Below are positions 44,208 through 52,006 of a stretch of DNA of 64,000 nucleotides, one piece after another. The stretch's first letter is position 1. Each line of letters begins with the position of its first letter. The translations under genes and the position numbers were made by a program. This DNA comes from a virus: positions 23,127-87,126 of IMG/VR virus record IMGVR_UViG_3300037587_000516, one strand, 5' to 3'. The notes beneath the pieces are model-generated. The model was not told the DNA's origin. It did no database searches and saw only the letters and a list, made by a program, of their open reading frames with translations.

Positions 44208-47200
44208 TATTGTATTCTCCTTGCTGAGATTTTGTACGACACAAATAAGTTAGTTGTGCTAGTTTCCGCAAATGCTTTTAGATAATAGGTTTCGGTAGAC
44301 GTTACTACTATTCCCCGTCTGTCCACAAACAAGCTATCTCTGTCGCCTGATGTAGTGCCTTTTTCAGTAAACACATATTCTATCCCTTCACTACCAGCAG
44401 ACACATTTCCTGCAACATTATTTATCCCAATAAGAACACCTCCTGTTGTAGTTGCTCCGTTGCTCCTATATACAGCTTGTGATGTTATATCCCACGTGCC
44501 GGGGGACAATTCTATAGACGTTAAATCTCCCCAAAAGGACGCTGCTGTGGTGTAAGTTTGAGAAGTTGCACTAGCTTCAATCAATTCTGATGTGCCGAAG
44601 ACACTGAACACAGAGAAGTCTGGGCGGTATGCAATACTAAATTTTGATCCTGTTGTTGAAGATGTATAGGAAGGTGAGGCACCAGTACTTAGGCCTTGAA
44701 CTTCAACAATGTCACCCCGAGTAACGGATAACATTCCACTTATTTCAGGTACTAGTCTAGTAGTAGCGCCGGTGCTACTAATTGATCCTATTACAGACTC
44801 TCCGGTAGTTGTATTTAAGATTCTAATACCTACCGTTCTAGACGTTGCTGATGTAAATGAAATCTCAATGAATGCATTCACATCTATTTCACCGGTACGG
44901 GCAGCAACCCATTGGCCGGTAGACTCATTGTATAAACTAAACTTATCAGTTACACTTGAAAACTTTGTAACGTTAAACGTACCTGAAATAGTTCCGGTAG
45001 GTGCTTGAACAGACTCGGTTTTGGTGAAAATTGTTTGGATTCCAAACTCACTTGTTGAAAGTGATGCGGTTGGTTCCCAACCGTCTATTGGTACTCTAAA
45101 CCTTACAGAAACCGTAGAACCAACATTACCAAAAGACCCATATGCAGACCCTGTAGTTCCAACAAATTGAGGTGCCCCAACATCATCAGCTACAATTAAC
45201 CCAAAATTAGTTGAGTCTAGCGCCACTGCATGACCTGTTGCTGCCCCGTTTGCTGTATCACTAGAGCTAGCAGCACCTTCCATTATTTCTCTAGTACCGT
45301 TAGTACCAACCCACTGTTTTACTGTATTTATCGCTAAGCCCGGCGGTAATGAAAATTGATAACGTCCAGAACCCGCTGTACCTGCTGTTGTTTGCTGATA
45401 CGTGTATGCAACAACTAAAAATTCACCATCACGCCATATGTAGGCAAGGTTTGTAAAAACTGTACCTAATGTTGGGTTGGTTGTTGACCCTGTAATAACC
45501 GGGACGTATGTACCCAAAAAAGCACTAATATGACCCGGCACTACTTCATCTGGACCAATTTTCATTGAGTCTATTGTGATTTTTGACGCTACACTAGGCG
45601 CTGATAAAACTTTCATTCTTAACGCATATGTGTTTGCATCATCATCTAATTGCACCCGACTATGAAATTTTACCTTGCCTGAACTAGATAGTATCTTACC
45701 GTCTAATTCATCAATTAACGGAATGTCAGCAGCGGTCGCATCCAATCGCCTTAAAACAAATTGAACATCATTAGTAGTAAAATTAGCATCTGTGAAATAT
45801 TCAAAACTAATAGGCAGAATTTTAGAACCCTCAACATCAATAGCATCAACATCGTCCATTGAAAAATCAACAAAGTCAGCAGTTGTTGCACCAGTTCCGA
45901 TTGTTAGCTTTAGGGATTGCGTTCCTCGAAGAGGATCTGTAGTTTCTAATGCTTTTGTTATGTTTCCCGTAACCGTTACATCAGCAGAATCAACTTCAAA
46001 GTCAGTATTCTTTATATAGTTAATTCCGCCTTGGCCTCCGCCGCCGCCTTCTCCAGGAACCCAGTTTGAGCCGTCCCACGTTAGGACTTCGGCAACGTTA
46101 GGAGCAGCAGTTGTTGTATCAATGTCAGATAAATCATCGGCTCCAATTGTAATAGTGTTTGCTACTGCTGTGATTGTTTTATTTGTTAGTGTTACGGCTG
46201 CTGCATTCTTAGTGACATCACTAGTATTGTCTACATTTCCTAGCCCAACATCGCCTTTTACAATTCCTGTGGGAGAGTTAACTACTGGTGCAGTTAGTGT
46301 CTTGTTTGTTAGAGTTGCGACCGCAGCATCTTTTGTTGCGTCGCTGGTATTATCAACATTACCAAGCCCAACGTCACCCTTTACTATGCCAGTTGGGGTG
46401 TTGATTACAGGACTTGTTAATGTCTTATTTGTAAATGTTTGTGTTGATGAAACATCGGCAACTTCTTTTTCTGCTGCAAGTGCTCCAATTTTAAACTTAG
46501 AAGCAAGGACATCTTCGTATACTAAAGACCCATCGGTTCCAGTTCGTTCAACGGTAAGTCCGGCACCCTCAGATGAGGCATCGTTTCCAGTATCGTTTAA
46601 TGTGATGTTCTTATCGGTGACGTCCATATTAGTTGTGTTAATGGTCGTAGTAGTTCCGTTAACCGTAAGGTCGCCAGTAACTATTAAGTCCCCGCCCATT
46701 GTTAGATCATTGACTCCAGTAATGTCGTCTAGATCACTAACTGTAATACCAGAATCCTGAATGTCAGTAGTTCCGTCAGCCTTCATTAGTCGGTTATCAG
46801 TAAGTCCGGTTACAGTAACAGCAGCATCAAGTTGAGTTTGGATTGCAGAAGTAACCCCATTGAGATGGCCAAATTCTGTATTACTGACTGAGGCATCGTG
46901 AATCTTCGCGGCATCAATAGCAGCGGCGGCCTTTATGTCAGCGTTTTCAATGTTTGTAATTGAGTTGCCGGTTCCGTCAGCATCGAATGTCTTATTAGTC
47001 AACGTATCTGTTGTTGCCTTGCCTACTAATGTATCAGTAGCATTGGGAATTGTTACAACCCGATTGGCGGTCTGTGATGATGTAACTGTTGTTTTTGTGC
47101 CGGTTGTCCCAGCAGCATTGAAATCAATCTCAAGTGTTGCATCAGCAGCATCTTGGATTGAGAATGCATCATCCTGCGCGGCAATGGTATTAGTATCACC

Positions 47201-47623
47201 TATAGTTTTATTTGTTAGAGTATCAGTTGTTGCTTTACCTACTAGCGTATCGGTTGCGTCCGGCACTGTTATTACTCTGTTTGCTGTTTGTGAGCTGGTT
47301 ATAGTGGTCTTAGTGCCAGTTGTACCCGCCGCATCAAAGTCTATTTCAAGGGTCGCGTCTGCGGCGTCTTGAATCGAGAATGCGTCATCTTGAGCCGCTA
47401 TTGTATTAGTATCGCCAATTGTTTTGTTTGTGAGAGTCTGTGTTTGTGTGTTAGTTACTACCTCTCTATCAGCGGCTTCAACGTGTGTTTTAATCTTATC
47501 GTCAAACACCCACAAACTTCCCTCAATCGAATCAGTTGGATCAGCAACTTGTGGATTAGGCCCGCTGTCAAATGGTGAAATGACAATTCCCTTATTAACT
47601 CGTTTAAAATCGTTATCTGACAT
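44207..47623 (-). CDS. Tail fibre protein with tandem repeats (1138 aa)
   Basis: Residues 63-134 and 135-206 are two nearly identical 72-residue repeats (TLTNKTIGDTNTIAAQDDA). A second repeat pair carries PTGIVKGDVGLGNVDNTSD, a motif typical of phage fibre shafts. VTGDLTVNGTTTTINT is also a common fibre signature. The C-terminal half is Ser/Thr/Gly-rich beta sequence, the likely receptor-binding part. Starts 10 bases after the preceding gene. Confidence 0.8.
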   Translation of the reverse strand: MSDNDFKRVNKGIVISPFDSGPNPQVADPTDSIEGSLWVFDDKIKTHVEAADREVVTNTQTQTLTNKTIGDTNTIAAQDDAFSIQDAADATLEIDFDAAGTTGTKTTITSSQTANRVITVPDATDTLVGKATTDTLTNKTIGDTNTIAAQDDAFSIQDAADATLEIDFNAAGTTGTKTTVTSSQTANRVVTIPNATDTLVGKATTDTLTNKTFDADGTGNSITNIENADIKAAAAIDAAKIHDASVSNTEFGHLNGVTSAIQTQLDAAVTVTGLTDNRLMKADGTTDIQDSGITVSDLDDITGVNDLTMGGDLIVTGDLTVNGTTTTINTTNMDVTDKNITLNDTGNDASSEGAGLTVERTGTDGSLVYEDVLASKFKIGALAAEKEVADVSSTQTFTNKTLTSPVINTPTGIVKGDVGLGNVDNTSDATKDAAVATLTNKTLTAPVVNSPTGIVKGDVGLGNVDNTSDVTKNAAAVTLTNKTITAVANTITIGADDLSDIDTTTAAPNVAEVLTWDGSNWVPGEGGGGGQGGINYIKNTDFEVDSADVTVTGNITKALETTDPLRGTQSLKLTIGTGATTADFVDFSMDDVDAIDVEGSKILPISFEYFTDANFTTNDVQFVLRRLDATAADIPLIDELDGKILSSSGKVKFHSRVQLDDDANTYALRMKVLSAPSVASKITIDSMKIGPDEVVPGHISAFLGTYVPVITGSTTNPTLGTVFTNLAYIWRDGEFLVVAYTYQQTTAGTAGSGRYQFSLPPGLAINTVKQWVGTNGTREIMEGAASSSDTANGAATGHAVALDSTNFGLIVADDVGAPQFVGTTGSAYGSFGNVGSTVSVRFRVPIDGWEPTASLSTSEFGIQTIFTKTESVQAPTGTISGTFNVTKFSSVTDKFSLYNESTGQWVAARTGEIDVNAFIEISFTSATSRTVGIRILNTTTGESVIGSISSTGATTRLVPEISGMLSVTRGDIVEVQGLSTGASPSYTSSTTGSKFSIAYRPDFSVFSVFGTSELIEASATSQTYTTAASFWGDLTSIELSPGTWDITSQAVYRSNGATTTGGVLIGINNVAGNVSAGSEGIEYVFTEKGTTSGDRDSLFVDRRGIVVTSTETYYLKAFAETSTTNLFVSYKISARRIQ
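47006..47437 (-). repeat. Two tandem 216-bp coding repeats in the fibre gene
   Basis: The halves 47222-47437 and 47006-47221 encode the 72-residue repeats. The proteins are almost identical, but the DNA differs at many third codon positions, pointing to an old duplication kept by selection on the protein. Confidence 0.75.
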
Positions 47624-47633
47624 TATTTACCCT

Positions 47634-48089
47634 TTATTGCGCTTTTGTTTTGGCTGAATATTGTATAGTTCCGCCACCCAGTATTGCATCTGAGAAATAC
47701 TGAACCTGTCCGGCAGAATTGATCTCAAAGTCCATTCCTGCGTCTCCTGTGTTCTCGAAGCTGAATTCCCATGAGCTACCGTTCCATGCACCAGTCATTG
47801 TGCCAGCCATCACTGTAGAGCCTCTGAGGACGTTAAAATCGACCACAAATGATCGTACTAGGGATGTTGAGAACTTTAGTATTGAGGCCCCGACTCCTAT
47901 GTCAACTGCTGTGCTTTGGTTATCTAAGATCGTAGCAGATGTCAATGAAATGTCATTTGGCCCAGATAATGTACCTAGCAGGTCTGTGACTGCTTCGGCC
48001 CAATCTGTGCTCTCTTCGCCCCATCCAGCGGCTGTGCCTTGTACTGGGTATAAGAAGGTTGTTGAACCAATTGTTAAACTTTTACTCAT
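47634..48089 (-). CDS. Virion protein, probably fibre/tail associated (151 aa)
   Basis: ATG at 48089 (MSKSLTIGSTTFLYPVQG) after AGAGGATATT is preferred over a longer reading. Beta-rich, with GAWNGSSWEFSFENTG. It directly precedes the large fibre gene and directly follows a late-type promoter, so it heads the tail/fibre transcript. Confidence 0.6.
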   Translation of the reverse strand: MSKSLTIGSTTFLYPVQGTAAGWGEESTDWAEAVTDLLGTLSGPNDISLTSATILDNQSTAVDIGVGASILKFSTSLVRSFVVDFNVLRGSTVMAGTMTGAWNGSSWEFSFENTGDAGMDFEINSAGQVQYFSDAILGGGTIQYSAKTKAQ

Positions 48090-48106
48090 AATATCCTCTG
48101 ATTGCC

Positions 48107-48122
48107 TATATTTAGTTGTTAA
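48107..48122 (-). promoter_or_regulatory. Late-type promoter motif, copy 2
   Basis: On the - strand: TTAACAACTAAATATA, 18 bases before the ATG at 48089 and just downstream of the capsid terminator. This is where a promoter for the tail genes is needed. Confidence 0.65.
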
Positions 48123-48154
48123 ATCGCATAAATTACATTCATGCATAAAACACA

Positions 48155-48184
48155 TAAAAAAAGGGAAGGAACCTAATCCTTCCC
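48155..48184 (-). terminator. Rho-independent terminator after the major capsid gene
   Basis: On the - strand GGGAAGGA and TCCTTCCC (48163-48170 with 48177-48184) pair perfectly around a 6-base loop, followed by a T run (A run at 48155-48162 on the + strand). It isolates head from tail gene transcription. Confidence 0.85.
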
Positions 48185-48215
48185 CTTTATACTCTCGGTT
48201 ACGTGGTCCTAGCTA

Positions 48216-49463
48216 TTAGGCTACGGGCACGCTGAGGTCATCTATGACCGAATTCCGTCCAGGAGCAGTACAAAACAACGCCTGATCAGTATAAGCACGA
48301 AGCTCATATCCGTTAGAATCGTTAAGTAGTCTGAAGAACTCGCCTTCAAAGCCAGGTTGCTTGAACGTGATGTCAGATGATCCGACTCTCATGAATTCGT
48401 CCATGCAGAGAACATAGGCACTACCCGCCTTAACGTAGATAGAAGAAACTATCTTGATTGCTCCATTTTGAGAATAGAACATGATTTCTTTGTGACCAGC
48501 GGTCGCTTTAGAATCAGAATAAGAACTGTCATACATACGCTTAGCATCTTGCTCAGCCAAAAGAACGTCGAACTGAAGTGGGTTAATTAAAACCATAACT
48601 TCTTGGTCGCCAAGTCCTTTTTCAACTAAACGAGTGATTGCTCGTGTAATTACCGCAAAACTAAGAGCACGAGGTGTTCCGCCGTTTGCTGACACGTTAC
48701 CCTGCCATAGGTTGAAAGAAGAAGCAGAAATGTTAAATAGAGTTCCAGTATTACGGATGATGCTATCAACTCCGTCAAACTCATTACCATTTGCGCCCTT
48801 GTAGAAGATTACATCTCCGTCTAGAACAACACCATCAGCACCAACTGTCAAAGTGATTGATCTGTCGTCGAAACTTACAGAAGCAATCTCAAGGTTAGCA
48901 ACACGTAGAGATGTAAGATCTGATTGGTAGATATCAACTAACATAGTTTCAGCACCAGACCAGATACCAGGAGCCCAAGTAGCGTCAGTAATGTCAATTA
49001 TCTCGTCACCAGAAACGTTTCCGTCAACAGTTCCGTTTCCACGCTTTCCATAAAGCAATTGAACTTCCATTCGTCTAGCAATCGAACGCAACATGTTAGC
49101 AACAAGGTGCTTAGTTGCCTTCTCAAAAGAGGCGTTAGAGTTCAATGATCTAGAAGCGGCACCAACAGAAAGAACAGAACGAAGGATCATTTCAAATCCC
49201 TGTACTTGTGCATCTTTCATTTGACCGGCAATAGAGCTATTCAACGCAAAAGCGTCGCCATTTGGTCCACCATAAGTGATACCGTGCTCTAAACCAAGTA
49301 CAACTGGTTGATGGTAAAGATTACCCAGTGCTTTGGATTCCTTATTAAAAGGGATCATGTTATAAAGTTTTACTCCGTCAGGAATAAGATTTTCGATTTT
49401 ATCCGCATAGACTTCTTTGAACATTCCGTTCAGTGTGTCTATCGTATTTGCAGTTTGACTCAT
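48216..49463 (-). CDS. Major capsid protein (415 aa)
   Basis: Size, place after scaffold and decoration genes, and sequence style fit a tailed-phage major head protein: an N-terminal helix (ANTIDTLNGMFKEVYADKI), RSLNSNASFEKATKHLVANML, LLYGKRGNGT, and a C-terminal domain with DEFMRVGSSDITFKQPG. Followed by a strong terminator, as expected for a very highly expressed gene. Confidence 0.8.
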   Translation of the reverse strand: MSQTANTIDTLNGMFKEVYADKIENLIPDGVKLYNMIPFNKESKALGNLYHQPVVLGLEHGITYGGPNGDAFALNSSIAGQMKDAQVQGFEMILRSVLSVGAASRSLNSNASFEKATKHLVANMLRSIARRMEVQLLYGKRGNGTVDGNVSGDEIIDITDATWAPGIWSGAETMLVDIYQSDLTSLRVANLEIASVSFDDRSITLTVGADGVVLDGDVIFYKGANGNEFDGVDSIIRNTGTLFNISASSFNLWQGNVSANGGTPRALSFAVITRAITRLVEKGLGDQEVMVLINPLQFDVLLAEQDAKRMYDSSYSDSKATAGHKEIMFYSQNGAIKIVSSIYVKAGSAYVLCMDEFMRVGSSDITFKQPGFEGEFFRLLNDSNGYELRAYTDQALFCTAPGRNSVIDDLSVPVA

Positions 49464-49476
49464 TTAGAATCTCCTA

Positions 49477-49890
49477 TTAAAAGTCTTTAGCTTTTATTGG
49501 TAAACAGATTGCGACTTGTGCGCCAGTGATTGAATCTGTGGTTAAGTTCAGTGCAGCAGCTGCGGCGATGTTTACATCGACAGTTACTACTCGTGACCCT
49601 GCTGTTCCGCTTATAACTGCGTCTTTAATCCAAATATCGGACTCTTCTGCGGTTGCGACAACTCCAAGTGCCATGAATGTGATACCAGCTCCCCGATCTG
49701 AATCTAAAGCTACATCAGCAGCTGCTTCAAAACCTGAAAGTACGAATCCTGTAGCAGTTCCTACTACGGTTAGTCCCGGTATATCGATAGTGGAATCAGT
49801 TGCTCCATCTAATGTTACTAAAGCAGTTGTTTGGTACGTGCTTAGCTCTCTATCGTGTAATTGGGGACTTTTTACGACAACTTCTGCCAT
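49477..49890 (-). CDS. Probable head decoration/structural protein (137 aa)
   Basis: Ala/Val/Thr-rich beta protein (TDSTIDIPGLTVVGTATG) between scaffold and capsid genes. RBS CAGGAGAAATAATT. Composition and place suggest a capsid decoration or stabilising protein. Preceded by a leader of about 140 nt with a late-type promoter motif at its start. Confidence 0.6.
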   Translation of the reverse strand: MAEVVVKSPQLHDRELSTYQTTALVTLDGATDSTIDIPGLTVVGTATGFVLSGFEAAADVALDSDRGAGITFMALGVVATAEESDIWIKDAVISGTAGSRVVTVDVNIAAAAALNLTTDSITGAQVAICLPIKAKDF

Positions 49891-50071
49891 AATTATTTCT
49901 CCTGTGATTAGTTAAAAATATAAAATACATTATACATCTACTACTTTTCCACAGTGCTGGTATCTCTAAATCCTAGAAGGGTATTAGAGAGCCATATTGC
50001 TTACTGACCAATAAATAGAATAATCTCTATATTTAGTTGTTAAAACTACTTGACAAATTATAAAAAATGTG
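49891..50071 (-). other. Long leader between scaffold and head genes
   Basis: No gene. It contains the late-type motif at 50028-50043, an inverted repeat TCTCTAA/TTAGAGA (49963-49969 with 49984-49990) that would form a hairpin in the - strand mRNA, and AT-rich sequence up to the RBS. A + strand TTGACA-17-TATTTA (50050-50078) faces the other way. Confidence 0.5.
50028..50043 (-). promoter_or_regulatory. Late-type promoter motif, copy 3
   Basis: On the - strand: TTAACAACTAAATATA, identical to copy 2 over 16 bases. It precedes the head protein gene (49890) by 138 bases and would drive decoration and major capsid genes. Confidence 0.65.
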
Positions 50072-51043
50072 CTATTTAATACCATTCTTCATAAAATCTC
50101 GTAAACTTTGCTTCTTTGTTGGGGCCATAACTTCTTCCTTTTTGCCAGTATCTCTTACCTTATTCAGGTTAGCAGGCATCTTGCTAAGTCGTTGTTTTCT
50201 AAGGCGATCTGTGATTTGCTTGCCCATAAACTCTTCTAAAAACTTATCTGGCATTTGCTCCATAAACTCTCTCATTTCAGAGTGAATTTCTTTTTCAACA
50301 GTTGGCATAACATCCTTAGCTGTGGCGTTTTCAAACCCATTATCAATGGCAAACATCAGTGCATCAGCAACTCTTTTCATTACATACGGAGCCTTTGGAA
50401 GCTGAGATGTTGATGATATTGCCTCAGTAATTTCAACCTTTAGGTCACTTTCTGCCTGTTTTTGTAGTACTTGGAAGTCAGATGTTTGTTTATCTTCGTC
50501 CTGTTTCTTGAGTTTGGCCCGAAGTGCTTCAAGTTCACGACTCTGATCTTCTCTCTCGATTTGCTCTGGGCTCTTCTGAAGCTGCTCTATCTGCTGTTGG
50601 ATTCTGGCCTCAGCCATCTCATCTGGGTCCATGCCCATCTCAGCCATAACTCCCCATGGATCATCCACAAGTCTCTGTGCTTCGCTGTTGAACAACTTCT
50701 CCATTTCTGCGGACTTGTGCATAGCACTTTGTCCAGCCTCAGCCATTTGAAGTCTTCGTATAATATCAGCTTCGTTGCTAAAATCTAGCTCAACATCCTT
50801 ATCTTCGCCGTTTACTTTGATTTTGTATGTTCTTATTAGGCTTTTGATTTCTGCATCAGATGCACCAGCCTCAACAGCCTCTTCAATTACCTCAGCAACT
50901 TCGTCTATTTGGTCGGCACTTAATTCGCCGCCCTCTCCACCAGCAGCTTCTACAACTACTGCCTCTACATCACCAGAGCCAATCTCTGTTGATACTTCTT
51001 CACTTGATACTTCAGCCGCAGCTGATCCGTCTTCTGTAGACAT
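50072..51043 (-). CDS. Scaffolding protein (323 aa)
   Basis: Acidic Ala/Glu-rich N-terminus, a long charged helical middle (ARIQQQIEQLQKSPEQIERE, RELEALRAKLKKQDEDK), and a basic C-terminus (RLRKQRLSKMPANLNK, KKQSLRDFMKNGIK). This is the usual form of an internal scaffold that binds capsid through its basic tail. Located between portal and capsid genes. Confidence 0.75.
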   Translation of the reverse strand: MSTEDGSAAAEVSSEEVSTEIGSGDVEAVVVEAAGGEGGELSADQIDEVAEVIEEAVEAGASDAEIKSLIRTYKIKVNGEDKDVELDFSNEADIIRRLQMAEAGQSAMHKSAEMEKLFNSEAQRLVDDPWGVMAEMGMDPDEMAEARIQQQIEQLQKSPEQIEREDQSRELEALRAKLKKQDEDKQTSDFQVLQKQAESDLKVEITEAISSTSQLPKAPYVMKRVADALMFAIDNGFENATAKDVMPTVEKEIHSEMREFMEQMPDKFLEEFMGKQITDRLRKQRLSKMPANLNKVRDTGKKEEVMAPTKKQSLRDFMKNGIK

Positions 51044-51059
51044 TTTATTCTCCTGTCGT

Positions 51060-51110
51060 CCGTCTTATGATGGGACGTTAGTTAACCGCCTGATTATTCA
51101 GGTAGGTTTA
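51060..51110 (-). repeat. Paired intergenic element, copy A
   Basis: Shares CCGTCTTATGAT-x-GGA-xx-TTAGTTAACC and TAGGTTTA with copy B at 51443. It can form a hairpin with outer AACC/GGTT and inner CCTGA/TCAGG pairs. Sits just upstream of the scaffold gene. Confidence 0.65.
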
Positions 51111-51428
51111 AGGTCTTGCAAAATACGATAATTCAGCCTGTTCGTCTTTACTAATCGTATCTATATTATTAATAATTTTTTGTAATTGAAGCAGTCGTTG
51201 TTTGTATACATCAACCTTATCATTCAGTCTTGTAATAGTTTGTTCTTGGTTTGCGTTCTTATTTTTTAGTAAAAACAGTTCGGCAGAGTTTTCTTGTTTA
51301 AAAGTATCTAATCTCATCCGCAACGCTATTGATAATGATGCAACAAAATCATCAACATCATTCAACTCTTCTTCTTTCTGGGAAGTTTGTTTTTCAAACT
51401 CTTTTATTGTTATCTTTTCGTCTTTCAT
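51108..51428 (-). CDS. Coiled-coil protein (106 aa)
   Basis: Nearly all charged helix (EKQTSQKEEELNDVDDF, LNDKVDVYKQRLLQLQKII). ATG after CGAGGAAATAA. Not recognised; place between portal and scaffold suggests a head assembly or internal head protein. Confidence 0.6.
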   Translation of the reverse strand: MKDEKITIKEFEKQTSQKEEELNDVDDFVASLSIALRMRLDTFKQENSAELFLLKNKNANQEQTITRLNDKVDVYKQRLLQLQKIINNIDTISKDEQAELSYFARP

Positions 51429-51442
51429 TTATTTCCTCGTAT

Positions 51443-51491
51443 CCGTCTTATGATAGGATATTAGTTAACCATCCATTATTGGGTAGGTTTA
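51443..51491 (-). repeat. Paired intergenic element, copy B
   Basis: Related to copy A with the same ends and a different hairpin stem (AACC...GGTT outer pairs kept). Sits just upstream of the coiled-coil gene at 51428, in the same position as copy A to the scaffold gene. Confidence 0.65.
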
Positions 51492-51499
51492 TTAAATGT

Positions 51500-51694
51500 T
51501 TATTTACCTTTTCTTAATTTCTTTAGTGCATCATACCTTGCATTCTCTGCTAATTGTTCTTTAGTGGGACCACATGCAACCCCACCATCCTTAAATACGT
51601 GTCGATTTGGAGTTCCCTTTGTGCCGGTTCCGCCAACAGCTTCTCCTCCACCAATAGTTCCACCATATCTATATTTATCCTTTTTAGATGACAT
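51500..51694 (-). CDS. Small Gly-rich protein (64 aa)
   Basis: Gly/Thr-rich N-terminal half (RYGGTIGGGEAVGGTGTKG), basic end (DALKKLRKGK). ATG shares a base with the preceding stop. Not recognised; similar short Gly-rich proteins occur in phage head operons. Confidence 0.55.
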   Translation of the reverse strand: MSSKKDKYRYGGTIGGGEAVGGTGTKGTPNRHVFKDGGVACGPTKEQLAENARYDALKKLRKGK

Positions 51695-52005
51695 TAGACC
51701 CCCTTCTTATAGCTACAGTTAACGCCAGTAACCCTGTTAGAATTATCCCGGATCTCTTTACTAAAAGAAACCCCGAGTTTCTCTAACCTCGTCTTAACGT
51801 GTCGTTTTAGTACGTGAATGTTATTAACTCCTTCACCACCAGTATACTTTCTACCACTATTAAGATTCTTAATTGTGTATTCACAAGCAACAGTGTCTAA
51901 TTGTATTTGGTACTTTGCATCCGTGGATTCGCTCTTAATATCACGAACCGACTGCATAATTCCATCATTCTTTGTTTTCTGATACCGTATTCTTGACTTA
52001 GCCAC
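51694..52005 (-). CDS. Basic protein of unknown function (103 aa)
   Basis: GTG at 52005 (VAKSRIRYQKTKNDG) just after the portal stop, with GGGAG 6 bases upstream. ATG at 52044 inside the portal gene is less likely. Basic, with GRKYTGGEGVNNIHVLKR. Not recognised. Confidence 0.55.
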   Translation of the reverse strand: MAKSRIRYQKTKNDGIMQSVRDIKSESTDAKYQIQLDTVACEYTIKNLNSGRKYTGGEGVNNIHVLKRHVKTRLEKLGVSFSKEIRDNSNRVTGVNCSYKKGV

Positions 52006-52006
52006 A

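Noticed and set aside
46122-46760. 212-codon + strand frame inside the fibre gene
   Set aside because: Antisense shadow of a repetitive Val/Thr/Ser-rich gene; low-complexity V/S/P product, no RBS, and the - strand fibre frame is clearly coding.
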